A program made the position numbers and the translations under genes. From contig NZ_CANCLE010000052.1 in the NCBI RefSeq assembly GCF_947378715.1, positions 1 to 23,421 on the forward strand: 23,421 bases of DNA, written 5' to 3'. Shown here in pieces: positions 7,298 through 13,885 of this stretch (position 1 is the stretch's first letter; every line of letters starts with the position of its first letter). A model generated the notes under the pieces. That model was not told where the DNA came from. It searched no databases and was given only the letters and a program-made list of their open reading frames with translations. Source of the DNA: Phenylobacterium aquaticum. Its GTDB lineage: Bacteria > Pseudomonadota > Alphaproteobacteria > Caulobacterales > Caulobacteraceae.

Positions 7298-7543
7298 CTA
7301 CCAGCGGCGCATTTCCGTGTGGCAGATGCGCACCTGATGGTGGTGACGCCACTCGGTGCGGCAGACCCGGACCGGATGAACCTGGCGGTGATGGCGGCGC
7401 TCATAGCGATCCTCGTGGCGGTCGCGATGGTCGTCATGGCCATAGGACGGACCACCGCCATAGGGCTGGGCCGAAGCCGGGACGGACACCGCCAGGGAAC
7501 CGACGGCCAGGGCGCCGGCCAGGGCGAGCGTGATGATCTTCAT
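7298..7543 (-). CDS. Small secreted His/Arg-rich protein of unknown function
   Basis: This 81-aa precursor starts at ATG 7543 with a well-placed AGAGGTG. Residues 1-25 are a classic signal peptide (MKII, hydrophobic core, PASA) with likely cleavage after Ala25. The mature part is about 56 residues. It has a Gly/Pro/Tyr start (QPYGGGPSYG), then a stretch dominated by His, Arg and Asp (HDDHRDRHEDRYERRHH). It ends with two similar segments, VCRTEW and ICHTEM, that hold the only two cysteines. It is probably periplasmic, and metal or polyanion binding is possible from composition only. A longer frame to 7618 adds residues upstream of the signal peptide and is disfavoured. It is monocistronic, between tig and tRNA-Leu. 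Confidence 0.7.
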   Translation of the reverse strand: MKIITLALAGALAVGSLAVSVPASAQPYGGGPSYGHDDHRDRHEDRYERRHHRQVHPVRVCRTEWRHHHQVRICHTEMRRW

Positions 7544-7604
7544 GTGGGACACCTCTTCAAAGGGAGGGTTCCCCAGCCGGGTCGCGGGGGGCGGCGACGG
7601 CTGA

Positions 7605-7618
7605 TTGAACCCGTTCAA
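7605..7618. promoter_or_regulatory. Inverted repeat upstream of the small secreted protein gene
   Basis: TTGAAC-CC-GTTCAA is a perfect dyad 62-75 bp upstream of the ATG at 7543. It overlaps a second small dyad (CGTTC AAC GAACG). The size and position fit an operator, but I know no matching regulator. Confidence 0.25.
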
Positions 7619-7657
7619 CGAACGCGCTCAAAGAAGCGCATCGCACATGAACGGGGG

Positions 7658-7685
7658 CTGACGGGTTTTGTTCAAACCCGGTCAG
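7658..7685 (-). terminator. Hairpin directly after tRNA-Leu
   Basis: On the minus strand CTGAC-GGGTTT pairs with AAACCC-GTCAG across one bulged C. It starts 2 nt after the encoded CCA end of the tRNA. There is no clear T-run, so it may be a weak terminator or a 3' processing structure. Confidence 0.45.
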
Positions 7686-7687
7686 GT

Positions 7688-7772
7688 TGGTGCGGGCGAG
7701 AGGACTCGAACCTCCACGCCTTGCGGCGCTGGAACCTAAATCCAGTGCGTCTACCAATTCCGCCACGCCCGC
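7688..7772 (-). tRNA. tRNA-Leu, anticodon UAG
   Basis: The minus strand folds as a complete cloverleaf. The acceptor GCGGGCG pairs with CGCCCGC, followed by discriminator A and an encoded CCA (7690-7688). The D arm contains AATTGGTAGAC. The anticodon stem CTGGA/TCCAG encloses the loop TTTAGGT, giving anticodon TAG. A long variable arm (GCGCCGCAAGGCGT), as expected of class II tRNA-Leu, precedes the T arm GGAGG-TTCGAGT-CCTCT. It reads CUA and probably other CUN codons. Confidence 0.96.
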
Positions 7773-7784
7773 ACTCTGGGTCTG

Positions 7785-7813
7785 CGCTTAAGCGGCGAAG
7801 GGCCGAAGCGCAA
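7785..7813 (-). promoter_or_regulatory. Probable promoter of tRNA-Leu
   Basis: On the minus strand TTGCGC (7813-7808) and TAAGCG (7790-7785) are 17 nt apart and end 12 nt before the mature tRNA 5' end. It lies in the short gap after the exporter stop. Confidence 0.4.
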
Positions 7814-7831
7814 CTCTCGTCTCCCCGCCCC

Positions 7832-8449
7832 TCAAGCCCCAACCAACTCCAGCACCAAGGGCGTCAGGGACAGCGCCAGCAGCGCGGCCATGCTGAGGTT
7901 GAAGGCCCGCAGCACCGCCGGGCGATCCAGGAACCGCCGCAGGCCGACGCCGAAGCCGGTCCAGATGGCGATGCAGGGGGCGTTGATGGCGAAGAACACC
8001 AGGGAGACCAGGATCACATTGGCCCGATAGTGATCGGCCGGGGCATAGGTGGTGACCGCGCCCACCGCCATGGCCCAGGCCTTGGGATTGACCAGCTGGA
8101 AGCTGGCGGCCTGCCAGAAGGTCTGGGGCCGGCTGGCCCCCTGCCCCACGCCGACGCCCTTGGCGGTTGCGATCTTCCAGGCCAGCCACAGCATGTAGCC
8201 GCCGCCGGCCAGGGCCAGCACCTTGTGCAAGGCTGGGAACGCCCGGAACACCCCGCCCAGGCCGAGCCCCACCGCCGCGATCATCACGCAGAAGCCCACG
8301 GCCACGCCGGCCATGTGCGCGGCGCTGGCGCGGAAGCCGAAATTGGCCCCCGAGGCGATCAGCATGGTGTTGTTCGGCCCCGGCGTGATCGAGGACACAA
8401 AGGCGAACAGCGACAGCGCCAGGAGCAAATCAGGCGTGAGCGACGGCAT
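7832..8449 (-). CDS. LysE/RhtB-family amino-acid exporter
   Basis: This 205-aa inner-membrane protein has about six hydrophobic helices, typical of the LysE/RhtB/ThrE superfamily that exports amino acids or related small molecules by proton motive force. Family marks are ITPGPNN at 21-27 followed by MLIASGANFGFRAS, the GYMLWLAWK segment, and FQLVNPKAW before the central helices. The substrate cannot be assigned. ATG 8449 has a good GAAGGAAG site. Upstream lie a terminator-like hairpin (8504-8533) and a structured non-coding stretch that could form part of a regulated leader. No partner gene is adjacent. Confidence 0.9.
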   Translation of the reverse strand: MPSLTPDLLLALSLFAFVSSITPGPNNTMLIASGANFGFRASAAHMAGVAVGFCVMIAAVGLGLGGVFRAFPALHKVLALAGGGYMLWLAWKIATAKGVGVGQGASRPQTFWQAASFQLVNPKAWAMAVGAVTTYAPADHYRANVILVSLVFFAINAPCIAIWTGFGVGLRRFLDRPAVLRAFNLSMAALLALSLTPLVLELVGA

Positions 8450-8503
8450 GGCGGACTTCCTTCTCAGGTGGCCGGCGACCGTCGAGGGGGGCCCCGAAAC
8501 GCG

Positions 8504-8533
8504 AAAACCCCCTCCGTCGCCGGAAGGGGTTTT
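8504..8533 (-). terminator. Intrinsic terminator upstream of the exporter gene
   Basis: AAAACCCC and TCCG (8504-8516) pair with CGGA and GGGGTTTT (8521-8533) with one mismatch around a TCGC loop. T-runs lie at both ends. For minus-strand transcripts it terminates whatever starts in or before 8534-8733: nnr mRNA, a small RNA, or a leader of the exporter gene. Confidence 0.75.
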
Positions 8534-8700
8534 GGCGGGGACCTGTCGGTCCGTCTCGAACCTAGGTCGCCGATCCCTTCCGCGCAGCCGCGCATGCCCG
8601 CCAGGCGATTACCTGGCGGCGCATAGCTTGGATGGCTGCGGCGGATTGCGGGGTCACGTATCAAGATCCTTCGACGATCCAGCGCCTAGCATAGGTCAAC
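8504..8700 (-). ncRNA. Candidate structured RNA (small RNA, 3' UTR or leader)
   Basis: This 284-bp gap (8450-8733) has no convincing ORF but strong minus-strand structure. Stem 1 joins CGCAGCC (8640-8634) with GGCTGCG (8589-8583). Inside it, ATGC-g-CCGCCAGG pairs with CCTGGCGG-GCAT around loop TAATCG (8611-8606). Stem 2 (about 8571-8534) contains ACCT/AGGT and GGT/ACC closed by GGCG/CGCC. Stem 3 is the intrinsic terminator. TATGCT at 8693-8688 could be a -10 box, but I see no good -35. It matches no RNA family I recognise (not SRP RNA or tmRNA), nor a riboswitch class I know. Confidence 0.4.
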
Positions 8701-8733
8701 AGCCTTGACCATGGGTCGGGACGGTCGCGCTCG

Positions 8734-10191
8734 TCACCCGTGCCGGGATGCATAGAGACGGCGCAGAATGGTCGGCGCCAAGCCCGGAATATCCTCAGCG
8801 ATCAGGCCGGGCCCGTGCAGATCGGCGGCTTCGGAATGGATCCAGGTCGCGGCGCAGGCGGCCTCGAAACTCTCCATGCCCTGGGCGATGAGCGCAGCCA
8901 CAAAGCCGGCCAGCACATCGCCCGACCCGGCGGTCGCCAGCCAGGGCGAGCCGTTGGAGCAGACGGCGGCGCGACCGTCAGGGTGGGCGACCACGGTGTC
9001 GGCGCCCTTCAGCAGCACCACGGCGTCGGCCTTCTGGGCGGCGCGGCGGGCGGCGGTGATCCGCTCCGGCGCCGCCTTCAGGAAGCCGGGGAACAGTCGC
9101 TCGAATTCGCCGGGGTGGGGGGTGAGCACGTCATCGACGTCCAGGACCGAGAACAGCTCCTCCGGATCGTCACGAAACACGGTGATGGCGTCGGCGTCGA
9201 TCACCAGGGCCGCGCCGGTGCGGGCCAGGGCCAGGACATTGAGCAGGGTGGACTCGCTGACGCCGGCGGCGGGGCCAATGACCGCCGCATCGACCTCGGC
9301 CGCCAGCTGCTCCAGCTCCATCTCGGTCTCGAAGGGCTTGAGCATCACCGCCTCCAGATGAGCGGCGTTGACCGACAGGGCCTCCGGCGGCGACAGCAGG
9401 GTCACCAGGCCCGCGCCCATCCGCAGGCCGGCCCGGGCCGACAGCCGCGCCGCGCCGGTGTTCCAGGCCTCGCCGCTGATCACCACCATGCGCCCCCGGG
9501 CGTGCTTGTGCGACTGGGCCGAGGGCCAGGGGAAATGGCCCAGCCAGGCGTCCGGCGTGTTCTCGATCAGGCCGCTTCCTTCGGCGGTGAGACCGATATC
9601 GGCCACCACCACCTCGCCGCAGCGGCTTTGGCCGGGTTCCAGCACATGGGCCGGCTTCTTGGCGTGGAAGGTGACGGTCAGGCCCGCCCAGAACGCCGCG
9701 TCGCCGAGCGGCCGGCCGGTGTCGCCGGCCAGACCGCTGGGAATGTCGACGGCGACGATCTGGTCGGCGCGGGCCTCGGAAGCCCGGGCCAGGCGCGCCG
9801 CCTCCCCGTCCAGTGGCCGACTCAGCCCGACCCCAAACAGGGCGTCGACATAGAGTTCGGCATGGCGCGCCCCCTGCCCCAGGTCGCAGGTCTCGCCGGT
9901 CCAGAGCGCCGCCGCCGCTCGGGCGTCCGCGCTCTTCGGCGGATCCGTGCGCTCCACCCAGGCCGGCCAACCGCGCTCGGCCAGCAGGCGGGCGCAGACA
10001 TAGCCGTCGCCGCCATTGTTTCCCGGGCCACAGAGCACCGCGACAGGCCGGGGCGTGAAGCGGTCGCAGATGGCGTCGGCCACCGCCAGGCCGGCGCGGG
10101 CCATCAGTTCCGTCCCCGGCGTCCCGGCCGCGATGGCGGCCTGATCGGCGGCGGTCATTTCAGAAACGGTCAGGATCGGCCGGGCGGTCAA
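8734..10191 (-). CDS. nnr: Bifunctional NAD(P)H-hydrate epimerase / ADP-dependent dehydratase
   Basis: Nnr (YjeF) repairs hydrated NADH and NADPH. The N-terminal domain epimerises R- and S-NAD(P)HX, and the C-terminal ribokinase-like domain dehydrates the S form using ADP. The 485-aa product shows both halves. Residues 1 to about 210 contain ILTVSEMTAADQAAI and the nucleotide-binding GPGNNGGDGYV (55-65). The rest contains LTPHPGEF and the GSGDVLAG motif (422-429, catalytic Asp425). The start is TTG at 10191 with GGTGAG 5 nt upstream. An in-frame TGA lies just before, and the next ATG (10158) would cut conserved N-terminal sequence. It lies in the same orientation as the histidine phosphatase (39-bp gap), so co-transcription is plausible. 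Confidence 0.95.
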   Translation of the reverse strand: MTARPILTVSEMTAADQAAIAAGTPGTELMARAGLAVADAICDRFTPRPVAVLCGPGNNGGDGYVCARLLAERGWPAWVERTDPPKSADARAAAALWTGETCDLGQGARHAELYVDALFGVGLSRPLDGEAARLARASEARADQIVAVDIPSGLAGDTGRPLGDAAFWAGLTVTFHAKKPAHVLEPGQSRCGEVVVADIGLTAEGSGLIENTPDAWLGHFPWPSAQSHKHARGRMVVISGEAWNTGAARLSARAGLRMGAGLVTLLSPPEALSVNAAHLEAVMLKPFETEMELEQLAAEVDAAVIGPAAGVSESTLLNVLALARTGAALVIDADAITVFRDDPEELFSVLDVDDVLTPHPGEFERLFPGFLKAAPERITAARRAAQKADAVVLLKGADTVVAHPDGRAAVCSNGSPWLATAGSGDVLAGFVAALIAQGMESFEAACAATWIHSEAADLHGPGLIAEDIPGLAPTILRRLYASRHG

Positions 10192-10230
10192 GGCAACTCA
10201 CCGAAGACAACGGGAACAGGAACGGGGACT

Positions 10231-10800
10231 CTATAGAACGCCGGTCTGGGCCTCCCGGCCCTTCTCGACCAGGGTCAGGGTCACGCCGTCGCTGTCCAGC
10301 ACGCTGATCGAGGTGTGATCGGGGCGGAACACCAGGACGCGCGGGTCGTCCGTCAGATGCGACATGACCGCGTTGATCGCCACATAGTGACTGAACACCG
10401 CCGTGCCCCCGCGGGCCACCAGGGAGGCGGCTACGGCGCGGCGCCAGGCGTCATAGTCGAGATCGCCCTTCACCTCGGCCCATTCGCCCTGGAACACCTC
10501 GCGAAGCCAGGCCGGCCGTTCCTCGGCTGTCAGATTCGCGGGGGTGGGAATCTCGCCGACCGACGGGTCGATCTCGATCTCCACGCCCAGGGCCGCCGCC
10601 GTCGGCATGGCCGTCTCGCGGCAGCGGCGCAGAGGCGAGCTGACCACCCGCGACGGGCGCTGGCCGGGCGGCAGTGACAACAGATGGTCGCGGGCCGCCT
10701 CTGCCTGGGCGCGGCCGGTGTCGTCCAGGCCCGGATCATCATCGGCCTCGCCCCAGACGGCGGCGGGCTTGCCATGGCGGATGAGGTAGATCGACGACAT
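10231..10800 (-). CDS. Histidine phosphatase family protein
   Basis: This 189-aa member of the phosphoglycerate-mutase-like (histidine phosphatase) superfamily has the N-terminal signature LIRHGKP with the phospho-acceptor His9. Other catalytic-pocket residues visible are Arg58 in SSPLRRCRET, Glu83 in VGEIPTP, and the second His138 in VFSHYVAINAV. The substrate is unknown; related small proteins act on phosphosugars, nucleotides or phosphoproteins. The start at ATG 10800 has GGAAG 5 nt upstream and puts the RHG motif at the usual place. A GTG at 10887 in the same frame adds 29 unrelated residues and is rejected. It is upstream of nnr on the same strand and divergent from glnB. Confidence 0.9.
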   Translation of the reverse strand: MSSIYLIRHGKPAAVWGEADDDPGLDDTGRAQAEAARDHLLSLPPGQRPSRVVSSPLRRCRETAMPTAAALGVEIEIDPSVGEIPTPANLTAEERPAWLREVFQGEWAEVKGDLDYDAWRRAVAASLVARGGTAVFSHYVAINAVMSHLTDDPRVLVFRPDHTSISVLDSDGVTLTLVEKGREAQTGVL

Positions 10801-11324
10801 CGGAGCTTCCAAAACCTGGGGCGAGAGGCGGGCGGCGCAGCGTCCGTCCAGGGGCGGACAATTCCCCGATGCGTCCGCGAGGTCCACCCTCTAAAGCCTG
10901 GGTCCGCGCCGGTTCGCACCGGTCGGTCATAATGGCGCCGTCCTTTGGACTTTCCATGACACCGGTCACATCGTCGCAAGGGCGCGTCCGCCGTAAACTT
11001 CAGCATCACGCCACGGAAGCTTGGCCGCGCGTGTTTTCGAGAGGCGGGGGATTTTCGGCCGGAAGCCATCGCGAACGGCGATATCGGCGACGACATCATG
11101 CGTGGTCGCGGCCAAACCCGGGCCCAAAGGCAAGCCAGGATGAGGTTACAGGTCCAATTCCGTCCTGATTATTTCTTGAGCACTACGTGATCGCCGTTTA
11201 GACAAACGCAGATTCCCGCCCACCGGCGCCACAAGCTCGGCGGGCGCCCCCTTGTCGCCCCGCACGTGAGCGTGCTCGTAGCCTTCAAACGCGGGGGCGA
11301 CCCTCGTCCGTAGTAAGTTGGGCC
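10801..11324. promoter_or_regulatory. Long non-coding gap between the histidine phosphatase and glnB
   Basis: These 524 bp separate two divergent genes and must hold both promoters. No ORF in it has a plausible start, ribosome site and protein-like composition together. Visible items are the glnB promoter candidate at 11176-11203, a GATTC (GANTC) near 11210, and GC-rich inverted sequence around 11219-11253 (CCCGCC...GGCGGG). I found no sigma-54 (GG-N10-GC type) promoter of good quality before glnB. Confidence 0.4.
11176..11203 (+). promoter_or_regulatory. Candidate promoter of glnB-glnA
   Basis: TTGAGC (11176-11181) and TTAGAC (11198-11203) are separated by 16 nt. This would give a leader of about 115 nt before glnB. 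The -10 lies in a GTTTAGACAA box also present before clpX. Confidence 0.3.
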
Positions 11325-11663
11325 ATGAAAAAGATCGAAGCCATCATCAAGCCCTTCAAGCTCGACGAAGTGAAGGAAGCCCTGCAGGACCTTGGCGTCC
11401 AAGGCATGACCGTGATCGAGGCCAAGGGCTATGGCCGTCAGAAGGGCCATACGGAACTCTATCGCGGCGCCGAGTACGTCGTGGACTTCCTGCCAAAAAT
11501 CAAAATCGAAGTGGTGGTGGCCGACGACCAGCTTGGTCCGGCCCTTGACTCCATTGTTGGCGCGGCGCGCACAGGGCGCATCGGCGACGGCAAGATCTTC
11601 GTGTCCGAGATTCTCGACGTGCTCCGCATTCGCACGGGCGAGACTGGATCGGCGGCCGTCTAG
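11325..11663 (+). CDS. glnB: Nitrogen regulatory protein PII
   Basis: PII is a trimeric sensor of 2-oxoglutarate, ATP/ADP and, through uridylylation by GlnD, glutamine. It controls glutamine synthetase adenylylation and NtrBC signalling. The 112-aa length is standard. It opens MKKIEAIIKPFKLDEVKEAL. The T-loop GHTELYRGAEYVVDF carries the uridylylation site Tyr51. The B-loop region TGRIGDGKIFV and the C-terminal IRTGETGSAAV are intact. ATG 11325 has only a weak upstream purine stretch. glnA follows after 44 nt on the same strand, the usual glnBA operon. Nearness to glnA favours GlnB over GlnK, as no amtB is present. Confidence 0.97.
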   Translation: MKKIEAIIKPFKLDEVKEALQDLGVQGMTVIEAKGYGRQKGHTELYRGAEYVVDFLPKIKIEVVVADDQLGPALDSIVGAARTGRIGDGKIFVSEILDVLRIRTGETGSAAV

Positions 11664-11707
11664 GCGCCGGTTCATTGAGACTAGGGATTACCAAAGGGGA
11701 TATACCA

Positions 11708-13117
11708 ATGGCCACCGCCAAGGACATTCTGAACGAAATCAAGGAAAAGGACGTCAAATACGTCGACGTCCGCTTCACCGACATACGCGGCAAGATGCAG
11801 CACGTCACCTTCGACATCGACCTGGTCGATGACGACTTCCTGAACGATGGGACCATGTTCGACGGGTCCTCGATCGCGGGCTGGAAGGCGATCAACGAGT
11901 CCGACATGAAGCTGCGTCCGGACCTGAACAGCGCCTATATCGACCCCTTCTACCAGCAGACGACGCTGTGCCTGTTCTGCGACGTGCTGAACCCCGACAC
12001 CGGCACCCCCTACAACCGCGACCCGCGGTCCATCGCCAAGGCGGCGCTGAACTATGTGAAGGCGGCGGGCGTGGGCGACACCGTCTATTTCGGCCCTGAA
12101 GCCGAGTTCTTCATTTTCGACGACGTGCGCTGGTCCACCGAGCCGCACAACACCGGCTACTCCTACGACTCCACCGAACTGCCGATCAACACCGGCAAGG
12201 AATATCCCGAAGGCAACATGGGCCACCGGCCCGGCCCCAAGGGCGGCTACTTCCCGATGAACCCGGTCGACAGCGCCCAGGACCTGCGCGGCGAAATGCT
12301 CGCCGTGATGGGCGAACTGGGCATGCAGCCGGAAAAGCACCACCACGAAGTGGCCCCGGCCCAGCACGAACTCGGCCTGAAGTTCGCCGACCTGCTGACC
12401 ATGGCCGACCGGATGCAGCTCTATAAGTACGTCATCCACAACGTGGCGGCGGCCTACGGCAAGACCGCGACCTTCATGGCCAAGCCGATGTTCGGCGACA
12501 ACGGCTCCGGGATGCACGTTCACCAGTCGATCTGGAAAGACGGCAAGCCCATGTTCGCCGGCGACAAGTACGCCGGTCTGAGCCAGGAATGCCTGTGGTA
12601 CATCGGCGGCATCATCAAGCACGCCAAGGCCATCAACGCCTTCTCGAACTCCACCACCAACAGCTACAAGCGTCTGGTGCCCGGCTACGAAGCCCCGGTG
12701 AAGCTGGCCTATTCGGCCCGCAACCGCTCGGCCTCGATCCGCATCCCGCACGTGGACAGCCCCAAGGCCAAGCGTCTGGAAGCCCGCTTCCCCGACCCGA
12801 TGGGCAACCCCTATCTGACCTTCGTGGCCCTGCTGATGGCTGGCCTGGACGGCGTGATCAACCAGATCGATCCCGGCGCGCCCCAGGACAAGAACCTCTA
12901 TGACCTGCCGCCCCGCGAGCAGAAGAAGGTTCCGGAAGTCTGCGGCAGCCTGCGTGAAGCCCTGGAAAACCTCGACAAGGATCGTGGCTTCCTGAAGCAA
13001 GGCGGCGTCATGGATGACGACTTCATCGACGCCTATATCGAGCTGAAGATGGAAGAAGTGATGCGTCTGCAACTGCACCCGCACCCGGTCGAATTCGACA
13101 TGTACTACAAGTGCTAA
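11708..13117 (+). CDS. glnA: Glutamine synthetase type I
   Basis: The dodecameric enzyme makes glutamine from glutamate, ammonia and ATP. The 469-aa product starts at ATG 11708, 8 nt after AAGGGG. Family signatures are MFDGSSIAGW near the N-terminus, the metal/substrate segment FGPEAEFFIFDD, the ATP-binding KPMFGDNGSGMHVHQS, and RNRSASIRIP. NLYDLPP carries Tyr398, equivalent to the adenylylated Tyr397 of E. coli, so activity is probably controlled by GlnE under GlnB. A TTG further upstream (11675) is in frame but has no support. It is the second gene of the glnBA operon and ends in a strong terminator. Confidence 0.98.
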   Translation: MATAKDILNEIKEKDVKYVDVRFTDIRGKMQHVTFDIDLVDDDFLNDGTMFDGSSIAGWKAINESDMKLRPDLNSAYIDPFYQQTTLCLFCDVLNPDTGTPYNRDPRSIAKAALNYVKAAGVGDTVYFGPEAEFFIFDDVRWSTEPHNTGYSYDSTELPINTGKEYPEGNMGHRPGPKGGYFPMNPVDSAQDLRGEMLAVMGELGMQPEKHHHEVAPAQHELGLKFADLLTMADRMQLYKYVIHNVAAAYGKTATFMAKPMFGDNGSGMHVHQSIWKDGKPMFAGDKYAGLSQECLWYIGGIIKHAKAINAFSNSTTNSYKRLVPGYEAPVKLAYSARNRSASIRIPHVDSPKAKRLEARFPDPMGNPYLTFVALLMAGLDGVINQIDPGAPQDKNLYDLPPREQKKVPEVCGSLREALENLDKDRGFLKQGGVMDDDFIDAYIELKMEEVMRLQLHPHPVEFDMYYKC

Positions 13118-13142
13118 GCCCGACAGCTTAGTCGAGTTTGGG

Positions 13143-13173
13143 AAGGGCCGCGGTTCACGCCGCGGCCCTTTTT
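13143..13173 (+). terminator. Intrinsic terminator of glnBA
   Basis: An 11-bp stem (13143-13153 with 13160-13170, AAGGGCCGCGG / CCGCGGCCCTT) with loop TTCACG is followed by a run of five Ts (13169-13173). It starts 26 nt after the glnA stop. Confidence 0.9.
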
Positions 13174-13290
13174 CTATCCGCGAGATCCGTTCCCGCCCCA
13201 GGGTGACCGTGTCCGAAATCGGCCAGACCCCGCGCCCGGCCTCCGCCACTGTGGCCTTCGAAGGTCGCGCTGCGGTCAAGGGGGGTTGAG

Positions 13291-13428
13291 ATGGCGTCGG
13301 ACGGCGACGGGGGGCGCCGGGTGACCTGGATCACCGACGTGCTGCCCGACGTCCTCGCCGGCCATATCGAGGCGCCGATGAGCGCCGCCGTCCCGATCAT
13401 GACGGCGACCCCGGGTCGCGTAAGCTAG
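13291..13428 (+). CDS. Doubtful 45-aa ORF after glnA
   Basis: ATG 13291 opens a 45-codon frame (MASDGDGGRRVTWITDVLPD...) ending TAG 13428, preceded by AAGGGGGG. Codon third positions are GC-rich, as in real genes here, but the protein is unrecognised. A short frame from GTG 13203 ends at TGA 13287-13289, 1 nt before this ATG, so the two could be one broken gene or coupled small ORFs. It lies between the glnA terminator and a convergent membrane-protein gene. Chance is a real possibility. Confidence 0.22.
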   Translation: MASDGDGGRRVTWITDVLPDVLAGHIEAPMSAAVPIMTATPGRVS

Positions 13429-13439
13429 GCCCGAGCGGG

Positions 13440-13667
13440 TCAGAGCTTCTGGGCGACCCACCAATAGACGACGAAGGCGATCGCCGCCGGCATGCCGTAG
13501 GAGGCCGCGAACAGCCACGGCGAATGGCTGTTGGGCAAGGCGCCGGAGATCAGCCCGCCCAGCGCCACGACGGCGAACAGGGCGAACGCCGTGCCCAGTA
13601 TGTTGATGAGCTCACGCGGCACGTTGCGAAGCAGGTTCGACGGCGCGCGCGAATGAGTGACGGCCAT
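13440..13667 (-). CDS. Small integral membrane protein of unknown function (75 aa)
   Basis: The 75-aa product has a short polar N-terminus (MAVTHSRAPSNLLRNVPRE) and two hydrophobic helices, about 20-45 (INILGTAFALFAVVALGGLI) and 50-71 (WLFAASYGMPAAIAFVVYWW). It ends VAQKL. A good GGAAA ribosome site (AAGGGAAGGAAA) precedes ATG 13667. I recognise no family. It is divergent from parE and shares its 218-bp upstream region. Confidence 0.65.
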   Translation of the reverse strand: MAVTHSRAPSNLLRNVPRELINILGTAFALFAVVALGGLISGALPNSHSPWLFAASYGMPAAIAFVVYWWVAQKL

Positions 13668-13864
13668 TGCAGTTTCCTTCCCTTTGACGTCGCCGGGCCC
13701 TTGTCACCGGTCCTGTCGGGTTTCCCCTCGGGGCCGGGCTGGCGCATTTCAGACGTCCTGGACCCAAGCTTGCCGCATTCCCGGCGGGTTGCAAGCGTCC
13801 TGACGCCGCAGAAGATCAGCGAGCTTGCGGCGCGCCTGCGCTTGGTCCCATACGGGAGGCTTCC

Positions 13865-13869
13865 GAATC
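13865..13869. promoter_or_regulatory. GANTC (CcrM methylation) site just upstream of parE
   Basis: GAATC lies 17 bp before the parE ATG, in the shared upstream region 13668-13885. In Caulobacter, GANTC sites near promoters can link transcription to replication through CcrM and GcrA. I see no clear ribosome site near ATG 13886 and no firm -35/-10 pair. Confidence 0.35.
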
Positions 13870-13885
13870 GACGCATTTTCCCGCC

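Noticed and set aside
7557..7766. 69-codon minus-strand frame beginning MAELVDALDLGSSAARRGG
   Set aside because: It is the translation of the tRNA-Leu gene, a well-known spurious ORF.
8534..8700. SRP RNA, tmRNA or 6S RNA in the nnr-exporter gap
   Set aside because: The conserved SRP GGAAGGAAGCAGCC loop is absent, there is no tRNA-like part, and the bubble layout of 6S RNA is not evident; left as an unassigned RNA.
10801..10887. GTG start extending the histidine phosphatase by 29 residues
   Set aside because: It moves the RHG motif away from its usual N-terminal place; ATG 10800 has a good ribosome site.
10739..10969. 76-codon minus-strand frame overlapping the histidine phosphatase start
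   Set aside because: It overlaps the conserved start of the phosphatase in another frame and has a GTG start and Arg/Pro-rich shadow-like composition.
11098..11190. 30-codon frame MRGRGQTRAQRQ... before glnB
   Set aside because: No ribosome site and no recognised homologue. It overlaps the glnB promoter candidate and is best treated as chance.
11681..13279. 532-codon minus-strand frame opposite glnA
   Set aside because: Antisense shadow of glnA with no recognisable motif; glnA is certain.
13155..13400. 81-codon minus-strand frame after glnA
   Set aside because: It runs into the glnA terminator hairpin, has no ribosome site and no protein-like features.
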